This document shows positions 1-9,342 of a stretch of 64,000 nt of DNA, one piece after another (the first letter of the stretch is position 1; each line of letters begins with the position of its first letter). The stretch comes from Pseudoprimorskyibacter insulae (GTDB lineage Bacteria > Pseudomonadota > Alphaproteobacteria > Rhodobacterales > Rhodobacteraceae), in NCBI RefSeq assembly GCF_900302505.1, contig NZ_OMOJ01000005.1, positions 234,127 to 298,126 of the forward strand. The letters run 5' to 3'. The notes beneath the pieces are model-generated. The model made no database searches, had not been told where the DNA came from, and saw only the letters and a program-made list of their open reading frames with translations. A program made the position numbers and the translations under genes.

Positions 1-1
1 T

Positions 2-2638
2 CTGGCCTCACTGGGCCTGCGGCCTGCGCTGCTGGTGGGCTTTGCGATTCCGACCTCGTTCCTGCTGTGTTTTGCCTTCCTTGCGCTGATGGGCGTGTCC
101 ATTTCCAACATCGTCATGTTCGGCCTGATCTTGGCCGTGGGGATGCTGGTGGACGGGGCCATCGTTGTTGTGGAATACGCCGACAAGCGCATCTCTGAAG
201 GCTCTGGCCCGATGCACGCCTATGTTGAGGCCGCCAAGCGGATGTTCTGGCCGGTCGTGTCCTCGACCGCGACGACGCTTTGCGCCTTCCTGCCGATGCT
301 GTTCTGGCCGGGCGTTCCGGGCCAGTTCATGGGCATGCTGCCGGTCACACTGATCTTCGTTCTGTCCGCATCGCTTCTGGTTGCGCTGGTCTATTTGCCG
401 GTGATGGGCGGGGTCTCGGGGCGGTTTTCCCGCATTCTGGACCGTGCCACCGCACGGCTGCGCGCCCGCACCCCTTGGCTGGTCCGTCTGGCCTTAGCGG
501 GCGTTGCGCTGGTTGGGCTTTATGTCGGCGCGATGATGCTGCTGAACCCCAACTTCCTGTTCGTGAACCCGGCATCTGGCCTTGGGGCCTTCCTGCCCGG
601 CGTTGTGGTGTTCCTGCTGTTTTCGGTCATGGCCTCGATTGTGCTTGATTCCGTCAAGATCCAGCGCCGCCGCGATCACATCGACACCCGCAACCGCCGC
701 ACTCTGTTCGGCTGGGTGATCTATCTTATCGCAGGCAACCCGATCATGCCGATCGTCACCGTTGCCGCCGTCATCGCCTTTGTCGGGACCGTCTTTGTGA
801 CCTTCCAAAGCAACAACAACGGCGTCGACTTCTTTGTTGAGACCGAACCGGAACAGGCCATTGTCTATGTCCGCGCGCGCGGCAACCTCAGCCTTGAGGA
901 AAAAAACGCGCTGGTACAGCGGGCCGAGGAAATCGTGCTGGCCCATCCCGGCATCGACAATGCCTTTGCCTTTGCCGGTGAAGGCGGGCTTGGCAACAAC
1001 ACCGGCGGCGCGCAGCCGCCCAAGGACACCATCGGCCAAATCCAGATCGAAACCATCGCTTGGGAAGACCGCAAGGACGACCCGGCGCTGGACGGCGATG
1101 TTGTGCTGGCCGATCTGACCCGCAGTCTGGAACAGATCCCCGGCATCAAGATCGAGATCCTGAACCTTGCCATGGGCCCCGCCAATGGCAAGCCGGTGCA
1201 CCTGCGCCTGAAGGGCAACAACTGGGATGCCCTGCTGGCCGCGACAGATGCCGCGCGCCAGAAGTTCGAAGACACCCCCGGCCTGACCCTGATTGAAGAC
1301 ACCCGCCCCCTGCCCGGCATCGACTGGCAGATCGACGTGGATGTCGAAAAGGCGGGCCGGTACGGGGCGGACGTGGCCACCGTTGGCGCCATGGTGCAGC
1401 TGGTCACGCGCGGCATTTTGCTCGATACAATGCGGGTCGACAGCTCGGACGAGGAAATTGAAATCCGCGTCCGCCTGCCCGAAGAATACCGCGTCCTCAG
1501 CACGCTTGATACGCTCAAGCTGCGCACCGCCGATGGGCTGGTGCCGCTGGCCAACTTCGTCACCCGCGAACCCGTCGCCAAACTGGCCGAAATCAACCGC
1601 GTGGACCAAAGCCGTTATTTCGACGTCAAAGCCGATTTCCTTCCGGGGCTGATCAGCTTTGTGAAAGGCGCAGGCGAAGCGGCTGAAATCGTTGGCTATG
1701 GCCATGCCGAGCAGACCGGCGACCAAGCGGCCTTTACCCTGAACGCCAAGACCTATGGCGTGGCCCCCGCCGATCTGGCCGCTCTTCAAGCCGAAGACGG
1801 TCTGCGGGCCGTGCCGGTCAATGGCAACGAACGGATCGCGCTGCTGACCCAGTGGTTGAACACCAGCCCCCTGCCCTCGGATATCGCGTGGGAATGGACC
1901 GGCGACCAAGAGGATCAGGCCGAAAGCCAGGCCTTCCTTGGCCAAGCCTTCCTTGGGGCGCTGTTCTTGATGTTCATCATCCTGCTGGCGCAGTTCAACA
2001 GCTTCTATAACTCGCTGCTGGTTCTGCTGGCGGTGGTCCTGTCGACCACCGGCGTTCTGATCGGGATGATGGTCATGGGCCAAAGCTTCTCGGTCATTAT
2101 GACGGGCACCGGGATCGTGGCCTTGGCCGGGATCGTGGTGAACAACAACATCGTTCTGATCGACACCTATCAGGAATATTCACAATACATGCCGCGCGTC
2201 GAAGCCATCGTCCGCACCGCCGAAAGCCGCATCCGTCCGGTGCTGTTGACGACGATCACCACGATGGCGGGTCTTGCGCCGATGATGTTTGGCCTCAGCC
2301 TCGATTTCTTTGGCGGCGGCTACACCATCGACAGCCCGACCGCCCTGTGGTGGAAACAGCTGGCAACGGCGGTGGTCTTTGGCCTTGGCATCGCGACCGT
2401 CCTGACGCTGATCCTGACCCCCGCCATGCTGGCCATGCGGATCTGGTTCATGACCTACGTGGGCCGCATCCTCAGCCTCGTGGCCATCCTGTTCGGCGGA
2501 CGCGGCAGCCGCATCGCCCGCGACTGGGCCCTGCGCCGCGCGGCCCGCAAGGTCAAATCGCCCGAGATCATCTGGACCGATGACGCCAACGGCGCCGAGC
2601 CAAACTCAGGCCCCAGCCATCTACGCGCTGCCGAATAA
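2..2638 (+). CDS. RND efflux permease, 5' end outside window
   Basis: Inner-membrane permease of the AcrB/MexF (HAE1) type, a proton-driven drug/metabolite exporter that works with a periplasmic adaptor and an outer-membrane channel. The open frame enters from the left edge at base 2, so the N-terminal third is missing; 879 residues remain. The visible part begins in the TM3-TM4 region with LVDGAIVVVEY, the family's TM4 motif (usually LVDDAIVVVE), so the second Asp of the relay is Gly here. A hydrophobic C-terminal TM7-TM12 block starts near AFLGQAFLGALFLMFIILLAQ and holds GIVALAGIVVNNNIVLIDTY. The large periplasmic loop lies between. A rho-independent terminator follows 27 bases after the stop, so this is probably the last gene of its operon. 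Family sure, substrate unknown. Confidence 0.93.
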   Translation: MASLGLRPALLVGFAIPTSFLLCFAFLALMGVSISNIVMFGLILAVGMLVDGAIVVVEYADKRISEGSGPMHAYVEAAKRMFWPVVSSTATTLCAFLPMLFWPGVPGQFMGMLPVTLIFVLSASLLVALVYLPVMGGVSGRFSRILDRATARLRARTPWLVRLALAGVALVGLYVGAMMLLNPNFLFVNPASGLGAFLPGVVVFLLFSVMASIVLDSVKIQRRRDHIDTRNRRTLFGWVIYLIAGNPIMPIVTVAAVIAFVGTVFVTFQSNNNGVDFFVETEPEQAIVYVRARGNLSLEEKNALVQRAEEIVLAHPGIDNAFAFAGEGGLGNNTGGAQPPKDTIGQIQIETIAWEDRKDDPALDGDVVLADLTRSLEQIPGIKIEILNLAMGPANGKPVHLRLKGNNWDALLAATDAARQKFEDTPGLTLIEDTRPLPGIDWQIDVDVEKAGRYGADVATVGAMVQLVTRGILLDTMRVDSSDEEIEIRVRLPEEYRVLSTLDTLKLRTADGLVPLANFVTREPVAKLAEINRVDQSRYFDVKADFLPGLISFVKGAGEAAEIVGYGHAEQTGDQAAFTLNAKTYGVAPADLAALQAEDGLRAVPVNGNERIALLTQWLNTSPLPSDIAWEWTGDQEDQAESQAFLGQAFLGALFLMFIILLAQFNSFYNSLLVLLAVVLSTTGVLIGMMVMGQSFSVIMTGTGIVALAGIVVNNNIVLIDTYQEYSQYMPRVEAIVRTAESRIRPVLLTTITTMAGLAPMMFGLSLDFFGGGYTIDSPTALWWKQLATAVVFGLGIATVLTLILTPAMLAMRIWFMTYVGRILSLVAILFGGRGSRIARDWALRRAARKVKSPEIIWTDDANGAEPNSGPSHLRAAE

Positions 2639-2664
2639 GCCGCCGAATAAGCGACAAAAAATGA

Positions 2665-2701
2665 CCGCCCCCACAGTCACCTGCGGGGGCGGTTTTCTTT
2701 T
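2665..2701 (+). terminator. Rho-independent terminator after the RND gene
   Basis: Stem 2665-2676 pairs with 2681-2692 (12 positions, one A.C mismatch), loop TCAC, followed by TTTTCTTTT. It lies just after the RND stop codon. Confidence 0.85.
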
Positions 2702-2710
2702 GCGCAAAGG

Positions 2711-2890
2711 TCAGCCGTGGCTACAGCCCTTGGCCCCTTTCAACTGCGCTTGCGCCGCTGGAGACAGCGAAACGCTGTCCGCCCCGCGATTTGATGCACC
2801 AGCAGGCTCGACCGCTGGAGCCGCAGGGTTGACCCCGGCCGCCGCTGCGATTTTCGCCGCAGGGGTGCTTGCTGAAATGGCGTTTGACAT
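2711..2890 (-). CDS. Small hypothetical protein (59 aa)
   Basis: I do not recognise a named family. The protein is Ala-rich (begins MSNAISASTPAAKIAAAAG) and ends in a polar segment with SLSPAAQAQLKG and a lone Cys near the C-terminus; there is no signal peptide or membrane segment. The ATG at 2890 was chosen over the upstream in-frame start at 2947 because a strong AAGAGGAG ribosome site sits about 6 bases before it, while the longer version would run through a stable hairpin. It is convergent with the RND gene and lies downstream of the ABC exporter on the same strand. Reality of the gene is likely from the ribosome site; function unknown. Confidence 0.55.
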   Translation of the reverse strand: MSNAISASTPAAKIAAAAGVNPAAPAVEPAGASNRGADSVSLSPAAQAQLKGAKGCSHG

Positions 2891-2916
2891 TAAGGCTCCT
2901 CTTGCTGAAACGGACA

Positions 2917-2945
2917 GCCCCCGGCACGTTTCCGTGACCGGGGGC
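2917..2945 (-). terminator. GC-rich hairpin between ABC exporter and small ORF
   Basis: GCCCCCGG at 2917-2924 pairs with CCGGGGGC at 2938-2945, with an inner CACG/CGTG stem and one bulged base. It is about 50 bases after the ABC exporter stop and 27 bases before the start of the 59-aa ORF, both on the minus strand. No clear U-tract, so it may be a terminator of the exporter or a leader structure of the small gene. Confidence 0.5.
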
Positions 2946-2995
2946 AATGCCCTTATCCAAGGGAACGGAGCAATTCAGGCGATGTTTACATCGCG

Positions 2996-4801
2996 CTAGG
3001 CTGCATCCTCCTCCGCCTGTTGGCGGGTCCAGAGGTGGTGGTATCGGCCTTTGGCGGCCAATAGCGCCTCGTGCGTGCCTTCTTCGACCACATGGCCGTC
3101 TTGCAGCACGACGATCCGGTCGGCGTCGGCGATGGTGCTTAGGCGGTGGGCGATGGTGATGACGGTGCGCCCCTCGCCCGCGCGGGCCAGTGCGTCTTGG
3201 ATCGAGGCTTCGGTATCGGTATCGAGCGCCGAGGTCGCCTCATCCAGCAGAAGGATCGGCGGGTTCTTCAGCAAGGTCCGGGCGATGCCCACGCGCTGCT
3301 TTTCGCCGCCCGACAGTTTCAGCCCGCGTTCGCCTACCATGGTGTCATAGCCTTCGGGCAAGGACTGAATGAAGTCATGGATCTGGGCAGAGCGCGCGGC
3401 CTCTTCGATCTCGGCCTGAGAGGCGCCATCGCGGCCATAGGCGATGTTGTAGCGGATCGTGTCGTTGAACAGCACCGTGTCCTGCGGCACCACCCCGATG
3501 GAGGCATGCAGGCTGGTTTGCGTCACATCGCGCACGTCCTGACCGTCGATCAGCACCGCGCCATCCTGCACATCGTAGAACCGGAACAGCAGCCGCCCGA
3601 TGGTCGACTTGCCCGACCCGGACGGGCCAACCAGCGCGATGTTCTGACCGGCAGGGACATGGACCGACACGCCCTTCAGGATCGGACGCTCGGCCTCATA
3701 GCCGAAGGCGACATTGCGCAGCTCAACCTCGCCCTTGCGGACCTCAAGGGCCTTCGCGCCGGGCTTGTCCGAAATCTCGGCGGGTTGGTCCAGCAGGTTG
3801 AACATTTCGCCCATGTCCACAAGGCTTTGACGGATTTCGCGATAAACCGAACCAAGGAAGTTCAGCGGCATGGTGATCTGGATCATATAGGCGTTGACCA
3901 TGACGAAATCGCCCACGGTCAAGGTGCCGTTCTCAACGCCCATGGCTGCCATGGCCATTACGATCACAAGACCCGTCGTGATGATAAAGGACTGCCCGGC
4001 ATTAAGGAACGCCAGCGAGGTGCCGGTTTTCACCGCCGCCGCCTCATAATTGGCCATGGATGTATCGTAGCGCTTGGCCTCACGTGCCTCAGCGCCGAAG
4101 TATTTGACCGTCTCAAAGTTCAACAGACTGTCGATGGCCTTTTGATTGGCATCGGTGTCTTGTCTGTTCATCTCGCGGCGCAGTTTCACCCGCCACTCGG
4201 TCACGGCAAAGGTAAACCAGACGTAAATGGCGATGGTGACGACCACCACGATCATATACCAAATGTCGAACAAATAGGCCAAGACCACCGAGGTCAGGAT
4301 CAGGCTCAGGAACAGCGGCCCGATGCTGAACAGCATAAAGCGCAGCAGGAAATCCACGCCCTTCACACCACGCTCAACGATCCGGCTTAGGCCCCCGGTC
4401 TTGCGCGAGATATGGTAGCGCATCGACAGGCGGTGAATATGGCGGAAGGTTTCCAGCGCCAGTTTGCGCAGCGCCCGCTGGCCCACCTTGGCAAAGACCG
4501 CATCGCGCCCTTGGTTCATCGCCACGGTCATGAACCGCGCCATACCATAGGCCACAGTCAGGCCAATCGCTCCAAGCGCCATCGCAGGCACATCGCCATC
4601 CAGCGCGTCGACGGCCTTTTTGTACAGGATCGGCGTGTAGATCTCGACCACGCGGGCCAGAAATAGAAAGGCCATGGCGATGACCACACGCCGCTTCACC
4701 CAGCCTTCACCTTCGGGCCAAAGATAGGGCCAGACCCGACGAATGATGCCCCAACTGTTTTCGGGCATATCGGTGGTGGTTATGGTGCGATGTCTGCTCA
4801 T
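2996..4801 (-). CDS. ABC half-exporter, Atm1/HMT1 type
   Basis: A 601-aa fused permease-ATPase. The N-terminal transmembrane domain spans about residues 35-330. The ATPase domain follows, with Walker [10 protein letters not shown] near residue 395, signature LSGGEKQR near 497 and Walker [13 protein letters not shown] near 515. The N-terminal half (a [14 protein letters not shown] start, then KAVDAL) matches my memory of mitochondrial Atm1/ABCB7 and its alphaproteobacterial relatives, which export glutathione-linked sulfur or metal species from the cytoplasm as homodimers. It starts 78 bases from, and is divergent to, an ArsR-type regulator with a Cys triad, which fits a metal or metalloid detoxification role over pure Fe-S support. 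Substrate is inferred, not shown. Confidence 0.88.
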   Translation of the reverse strand: MSRHRTITTTDMPENSWGIIRRVWPYLWPEGEGWVKRRVVIAMAFLFLARVVEIYTPILYKKAVDALDGDVPAMALGAIGLTVAYGMARFMTVAMNQGRDAVFAKVGQRALRKLALETFRHIHRLSMRYHISRKTGGLSRIVERGVKGVDFLLRFMLFSIGPLFLSLILTSVVLAYLFDIWYMIVVVVTIAIYVWFTFAVTEWRVKLRREMNRQDTDANQKAIDSLLNFETVKYFGAEAREAKRYDTSMANYEAAAVKTGTSLAFLNAGQSFIITTGLVIVMAMAAMGVENGTLTVGDFVMVNAYMIQITMPLNFLGSVYREIRQSLVDMGEMFNLLDQPAEISDKPGAKALEVRKGEVELRNVAFGYEAERPILKGVSVHVPAGQNIALVGPSGSGKSTIGRLLFRFYDVQDGAVLIDGQDVRDVTQTSLHASIGVVPQDTVLFNDTIRYNIAYGRDGASQAEIEEAARSAQIHDFIQSLPEGYDTMVGERGLKLSGGEKQRVGIARTLLKNPPILLLDEATSALDTDTEASIQDALARAGEGRTVITIAHRLSTIADADRIVVLQDGHVVEEGTHEALLAAKGRYHHLWTRQQAEEDAA

Positions 4802-4853
4802 AATGGCCTCAGATTGCTGGCTTGCCGTATGCGGGCTTGGGCGCTAAAAACAT

Positions 4854-4869
4854 TTCAACGATGCTTGAA
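4854..4869. promoter_or_regulatory. Candidate ArsR operator
   Basis: Perfect inverted repeat TTCAA-N6-TTGAA, 10 bases before the ArsR start codon and about 50 bases from the divergent ABC exporter start. Position and symmetry fit autoregulation by a dimeric winged-helix repressor. No binding data. Confidence 0.45.
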
Positions 4870-4879
4870 TAGTAGAGCC

Positions 4880-5230
4880 ATGGAACAGAGTCGAGTCCTT
4901 GCCGCGCTTTCCGCGATGGCCCATGACAAACGCCTTGAGATCGTGCGGCTTCTGGCCTCGCACGCGCCGGTTGGTCTGCATGCAGGCGACATCGCGGCGC
5001 AAACGGGTTTGGGGGCCTCGGCCCTGTCGTTTCACCTAACGGCCCTCACCGATGCGGCGCTGGTCAAGCCTAGCCGCGAAGGGCGGCACATCCGGTATCG
5101 GCTGTGCCTTGGCCATGTGGGCGCGGTGTTTGCCTATCTGCTGAACGATTGCTGCGGCGCGGCCCCGGAAATCCGGGACCGGTGCCTGCATCACGGCTGC
5201 GCCGATCAATCGGGGATCGCAAAGACCTGA
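4880..5230 (+). CDS. ArsR-family winged-helix regulator
   Basis: A 116-aa ArsR/SmtB-type repressor. A winged helix spans about residues 5-78, with recognition-helix region TGLGASALSFHLTALTDAAL and wing EGRHIRYRL. The C-terminus carries Cys91, Cys92 and Cys102 (NDCC...RDRC), resembling the C-terminal Cys triad of As(III)-sensing ArsR of the Acidithiobacillus type, so trivalent metalloid or thiol-reactive metal sensing is plausible. The ATG at 4880 was preferred to an in-frame start at 4790 because the protein then begins at the normal family N-terminus. The 3' end overlaps the convergent LysM gene by 25 bases. It probably controls the divergent ABC exporter and itself. Confidence 0.85.
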   Translation: MEQSRVLAALSAMAHDKRLEIVRLLASHAPVGLHAGDIAAQTGLGASALSFHLTALTDAALVKPSREGRHIRYRLCLGHVGAVFAYLLNDCCGAAPEIRDRCLHHGCADQSGIAKT

Positions 5231-6741
5231 CCGGGATAGATCAGATCGGGATTGCGGATCTGATCTTTGTTGGCTTCAAACACTTTCACGTAAAGAACGC
5301 CTTCGCCATAGCGGTCCCGCGCGATGGCCCACAGCGTATTGCCCGGCTGAACCGTCAACGCCTTGACCGGAGCGCTGGCCACAGCGGAATCCGCCGCCGC
5401 AATTTGTGCCGGATCTTCGCGTTTGAACGGGCTTTCCACGCGGGATGTCACGGCCCCGCCCGCATCGACCTGATCGACGCGCAGGGTGAAAACGCCGGTG
5501 TCCACTTCGGGCAGATCCGCGCGCCAGCTTCCGTCGGCTGCGATCCGCGACGTGGTGACAGGTTTGTTGTCCAAGTAGACGCGCACAAACCCTTCGGTGC
5601 TGCCGCGTCCGCTTAAGGCGACCTCGCCCTCATCGTCATAGGCTATGGTGTCCAGCGCGATCGACGACACCACAGAAGGCGCGGCCCCGCCTTGGATCAC
5701 CTTCACCCCGTCGCGGTTGGCAAGGATGACCGTCGGCAATGCAGGTTCCTGCGCGGGCTCGGGCGCGGCTGTCGGGGCCTTGGCGACCGATGCCACCTGT
5801 TCGCCGCCCGCGGGCGGGGTGACGGCATTGGGGGTGTCTTGGCTGGCTTGCGGCTTGGCCCCTGCCAGATCGACCGAAGGCTGCGGCGCGGCGGTTGCCG
5901 CCTCAGCCAAAGCGGCGGCAGGTTTTTGCGTCTGCGGGGCCTCGGCGGTTTCCGCCGCCGGGGCGACGGGCGTGTCTTGGGCGGAAGGTTCTGCCGGTGC
6001 GGCAGCAACTTCCGTCGTGGGCGCTTGCGGCGCTTCTGCCGGGGCCTCAGCGACGGTGTCTTCGGCGGGCGCTTCTTCGGTGGCCGGGGCGTCGGCAACC
6101 GGCTCAGCCGCTGGGGGTTCAACCGCGGCCACTTCGGCAACGGGGTCTTCCGCAGGGGTTTCCGCAACAGCGGTCTCTGTCGCAGGTTCTTCAACCGGCG
6201 CCTTGGCAACTGGTTCAGAAACCAGCTCCTCAGCTGCGGGGGCCGGTGTGGCGGCAAGGATCACCTGATCTTCGGAATCGATCGTGTCATCCCCTGCAAA
6301 CATCCGCAGGGTCAGAATGCGCGGCGCGGCACTGCTGCCAAGCTCTAGAAAGCTGACGAACCGGCCACTGTTGTCCGCCTCGGTCGACGACTGTTCCGCG
6401 CCGTCCAGCAAAATCGCCACGCGGGCGCCCGATGCAGCCGACCCGGCGACCAGCGTCGCGCCATTGGGTTCCAACCGGACCACGTCAAAACTGGGCGGTT
6501 TGGGCAGATAGGCAGGCACCTCCGCCGGGGCGGGTTTGGCCGTGGCTACCGGCGCAGGTTCGGCCTTGGCCGCAGGCTCTGGCGCGGCCACAACGGGCGT
6601 GACCGACGCGTCTTGCACGGCGGTCTGATCCTTGGGGCCAAAGGTGCCGGACACATAAAGCCCAGCCACCACAGCCCCCGCCACTGCGACGCCTGCAACA
6701 ACAATACCGTTCGATCCGGCCAAGCCAGCGAGTTTGCTCAT
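5206..6741 (-). CDS. LysM-domain envelope protein with long Ala/Pro/Glu linker
   Basis: About 511 aa. One N-terminal membrane segment (GIVVAGVAVAGAVVAGLYVSG) anchors it in the inner membrane. It is followed by a beta-rich domain (about residues 75-160), a roughly 170-residue low-complexity Ala/Pro/Glu linker with irregular VAEAPAE-type repeats, a second beta-rich Ig-like region (IALDTIAYDDEGEVALSGRG onward) and a C-terminal LysM domain (PGNTLWAIARDRYGEG...NPDLIYPGQVF) that should bind peptidoglycan. The linker could span the periplasm. Start at 6741 places the membrane segment near the N-terminus; an in-frame ATG at 6771 is the alternative, and neither has a strong ribosome site. The linker also explains long GC-rich open frames in the other phases here. 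Family certain, exact role unknown. Confidence 0.85.
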   Translation of the reverse strand: MSKLAGLAGSNGIVVAGVAVAGAVVAGLYVSGTFGPKDQTAVQDASVTPVVAAPEPAAKAEPAPVATAKPAPAEVPAYLPKPPSFDVVRLEPNGATLVAGSAASGARVAILLDGAEQSSTEADNSGRFVSFLELGSSAAPRILTLRMFAGDDTIDSEDQVILAATPAPAAEELVSEPVAKAPVEEPATETAVAETPAEDPVAEVAAVEPPAAEPVADAPATEEAPAEDTVAEAPAEAPQAPTTEVAAAPAEPSAQDTPVAPAAETAEAPQTQKPAAALAEAATAAPQPSVDLAGAKPQASQDTPNAVTPPAGGEQVASVAKAPTAAPEPAQEPALPTVILANRDGVKVIQGGAAPSVVSSIALDTIAYDDEGEVALSGRGSTEGFVRVYLDNKPVTTSRIAADGSWRADLPEVDTGVFTLRVDQVDAGGAVTSRVESPFKREDPAQIAAADSAVASAPVKALTVQPGNTLWAIARDRYGEGVLYVKVFEANKDQIRNPDLIYPGQVFAIPD

Positions 6742-7033
6742 TCTTTGTTCACATCCCTTGGCACGCCGCATTCAGAATGCGGCAGCCACCCCCATAGACA
6801 GCAGACAGTCAGATGACTGTGTATAACAACAGCCCCTAGTTCGGTCAAAACGGCAAATCACCCCCGTTTTTCATTCAGATGTGGCAAATTTAGCAGTTGT
6901 GGCCGCATAAGCGCAACTTTTTGGGTGCTTGGACTAAAGTCGCGACCCTCGTGGCAATACCGCGCATCCGGTGGCCATGGCCCCCGCAAAGGCTTACCGC
7001 TAGGGTGTGGCCGACCAACAAACGGACAGTCCC

Positions 7034-7585
7034 ATGACCAAACATTCGATCTGCGTCTATTGCGGCGCACGACCCGGCAACGACCCGATCTACATGGAAA
7101 CCGCCGCCGAAATGGGCCAAGCCATCGCCGCCGAACAATGGCGTCTGGTCTATGGCGCGGGCGATGTGGGGCTGATGGGCGGCGTGGCACGGGCCGCGCA
7201 ATCAGCCGGGGCCGAGACCTTTGGCGTGATCCCCCAGCACCTTCTGGATTGGGAGGTCGGCAAACGCGACCTGACCCGCTTTGTCGTCACCGAAACCATG
7301 CATGAACGTAAGAAAGTCATGGTGATGAACTCTGACGCGATTGTCGTGTTGCCGGGCGGTGCGGGCACGCTGGACGAATTCTTCGAGGTGCTGACATGGC
7401 GCCAGTTGGGCCTGCACAACAAGCCGATCGTGCTGATCAATGTCGGCGGCTATTGGGACCCGCTGCGCGCCCTGCTGGCCAATGTCATCGACACCGGCTT
7501 TGCCGCCGAGGACACCGCCAGCTACATTCAGTGCATGCCGGATGTGCCAAGCGCGGTCACGTTCTTGCGCCGCGCCCTGTCCTGA
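7034..7585 (+). CDS. LOG-family (TIGR00730) Rossmann-fold protein
   Basis: 183 aa, the size expected for the family once called lysine decarboxylase-like and now known as nucleoside-5'-monophosphate phosphoribohydrolases (cytokinin-activating type). It has the diagnostic PGGAGTLDEFFEVLTWRQ, which contains the PGGxGTxxE active-site signature, and an N-terminal ICVYCGARPGNDPIY nucleotide-fold start. The ATG at 7034 is chosen over a GTG at 7007, whose extra nine residues are not family-like. The preceding 260 bases are noncoding and divergent from the LysM gene. The last 58 bases overlap the 3' end of the broken rarD-like gene on the opposite strand. Confidence 0.9.
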   Translation: MTKHSICVYCGARPGNDPIYMETAAEMGQAIAAEQWRLVYGAGDVGLMGGVARAAQSAGAETFGVIPQHLLDWEVGKRDLTRFVVTETMHERKKVMVMNSDAIVVLPGGAGTLDEFFEVLTWRQLGLHNKPIVLINVGGYWDPLRALLANVIDTGFAAEDTASYIQCMPDVPSAVTFLRRALS

Positions 7586-8432
7586 CGCAGGGCGGCGGCA
7601 GAGTAAATCGCCAAGGCCGCCCAGATCAGTCCAAAGGCCACCGCATGCAGCAGGCCAAAGGGTTCGCGGAACACCACAACCGCCAGCAAGAATTGCAGCG
7701 TTGGGTTCAGGTATTGCACCAATCCCAGCTTTGCCAAGGTCACGCACTACGAGGCGTAGCTGAACAGCACCAGCGGCAAAGCGGTCAGCAGACCCGACAT
7801 CGCCAACAGCAAATCGGTTTCACCGTCCCGCCCCCAGGCGCCCTGCCCTTGGGCCTGCGCTATGGCCAGCCACACCACCGCAGGCGGCACCAACAGCAGA
7901 CATTCTGCCGTGACTGAAACCACCGGATCGGCGGGCAGCCGTTTCTTGATCGGCCCATAAAGCCCGAAGGTCGTCGCCAAAACCAAAGACAGCCACGGGA
8001 ACAGCCCAAGCCCCAGCATCAGCACGCCAACCGCCACCGTTGCCAGCGCAACCGCCAGCGCTTGCAACGGCTCAGGCCTTCTTTCAGCACGAAGACACCC
8101 AGCAGAACCGACACCAGCGGAAAGATGTAATACCCCAGCGACGTTTCGGTGGTGCGGTCATTCTGAATGGCGAAGATGAACAAAAACCAGTTGGCCGAAA
8201 CCATCAGCGCGGCAATCGCCACCCGGCCCAGCATCGGCGTGTTGCGCAACAGCCGCCACAACGCGGGCAGCTTGCCCTGCATCGCCGTCAGCGCAAAGAA
8301 GGTCACGAAAGACCAAAAGGTCCGATGCGCCAAAAGCTGTTCGGCAGGCACCATCGACAGATGTTTGTAATACAGCGGCGACAGCCCCCAAATGGTGCAA
8401 GCCGCGACAATCGCAGCAACGCCCGAATTCAC
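7528..8432 (-). pseudogene. rarD: Broken EamA/RarD-type permease
   Basis: Sequence of a roughly 300-aa ten-helix RarD-like drug/metabolite transporter with two lesions. Starting from a GTG at 8432, the frame reads well to LKEGLSR near 8068. There one T seems to be missing: adding it restores a Leu-Gln-Ala-Leu-Ala continuation that is otherwise found only in the next frame. Further on, an in-frame TAG at 7747-7749 interrupts SYAS and CVTLAKLGLVQYLNP, where intact homologues read straight through with the same spacing. The 5' part has GLSPLYYKHL and AHRTFWSF, both typical. It lies 22 bases after the metallophosphoesterase gene on the same strand. Real decay and sequencing error cannot be told apart here. 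Confidence 0.8.
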
Positions 8433-8454
8433 TATTTGCGCAGCCCCTCGGTCA

Positions 8455-9333
8455 CTACGAAAGCTCAACCACGGTGATTTCTGGCACCATGCCAAACCGC
8501 ACCGGATAATCCGAACAGCCGATGCCGCCGGACACGATCAATACCTGCCCCGCATCGCGGTCATAGCGGCCCCAAGAATAGGTCTCGGTCTCGGCGACCA
8601 TGATGACGGGATGAAACCCGAAGGTGCGGATTTGTCCGCCATGGGTATGCCCCGACAAGGTCACCAGAACGTTGTCAGGCACCTTGGGGAAAATGTCAGG
8701 CTCATGCGCCAACAGAACAACCGGCGTGTCTGACGCAACGCCGTTCAGCGCCGCATCCAGATCGTCAAAACCGGGAACCTCTGGATCAAGGCTTTGTGGC
8801 CGTTGGTCGGCCAAACCGGCCAGAACAAACGCATCAGCCCCGTCCCGCAACCGGACATTGGCGTTTTCCAAAAGTGGGATTCCATGCTGATCCAGTGCTT
8901 TCGCAGCCTCCGGCAAGGTTTTGTTTTTCAGCGACTTTTCGTCCTGCCACCAGTCATGGTTTCCCAACACGGCATAGCAGCCCAAAGGCGCAGTAAAGGC
9001 CTTGAGGCGTTCGATGATCTGGAACTTGTCGGTGCCACCCGTGGTAAAGCGGTGGGCCGCGCTATAGTCGCCCAGCAACACTGCCACATCAGGATTTAGC
9101 GCATTGGCCCGTCGCACGATCCGGGACACCCGGCGCAGCGGAATATGCGGCGCACCGGCATGAAGATCTGAAATAATGACGATCCGCAGCGGCGCCCGAT
9201 CCCCCCAACCGGGGTGCCGGACCTGATGGCGCACCACGCGCAAACGCATGGCCGGTTCGATCCAAAAGGCGTAAACCAAAAGGGCCAGCAGCAGCGCTGC
9301 CAGCCCAATTGCAAGTATGGCCAAAACTGCCAT
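8455..9333 (-). CDS. Membrane-anchored metallophosphoesterase (YaeI/YkuE type)
   Basis: A 292-aa calcineurin-like phosphoesterase. The N-terminal hydrophobic segment (LAILAIGLAALLLALLVYAF) is followed by the metal-binding series IISDLHAG (DxH), LLGDY (GD), LGNHDWW (GNHD) and LSGHTHGGQ (GHTH), which hold the two-metal site. Relatives of this layout act on lipid-linked or UDP-sugar phosphates at the membrane; the substrate here is not deducible. It begins only 9 bases after the sodB stop and is followed 22 bases later by the rarD remnant, so these three probably formed one operon. Confidence 0.88.
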   Translation of the reverse strand: MAVLAILAIGLAALLLALLVYAFWIEPAMRLRVVRHQVRHPGWGDRAPLRIVIISDLHAGAPHIPLRRVSRIVRRANALNPDVAVLLGDYSAAHRFTTGGTDKFQIIERLKAFTAPLGCYAVLGNHDWWQDEKSLKNKTLPEAAKALDQHGIPLLENANVRLRDGADAFVLAGLADQRPQSLDPEVPGFDDLDAALNGVASDTPVVLLAHEPDIFPKVPDNVLVTLSGHTHGGQIRTFGFHPVIMVAETETYSWGRYDRDAGQVLIVSGGIGCSDYPVRFGMVPEITVVELS

Positions 9334-9342
9334 ATCCGTCGA

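Noticed and set aside
494..2083. 529-codon open frame antisense to the RND gene
   Set aside because: Same GC-driven shadow effect; composition rich in His/Gln/Gly without domain pattern.
5700..6260. Overlapping Ala/Gly- and Arg-rich open frames in several phases
   Set aside because: Explained by the low-complexity Ala/Pro/Glu linker of the LysM protein.
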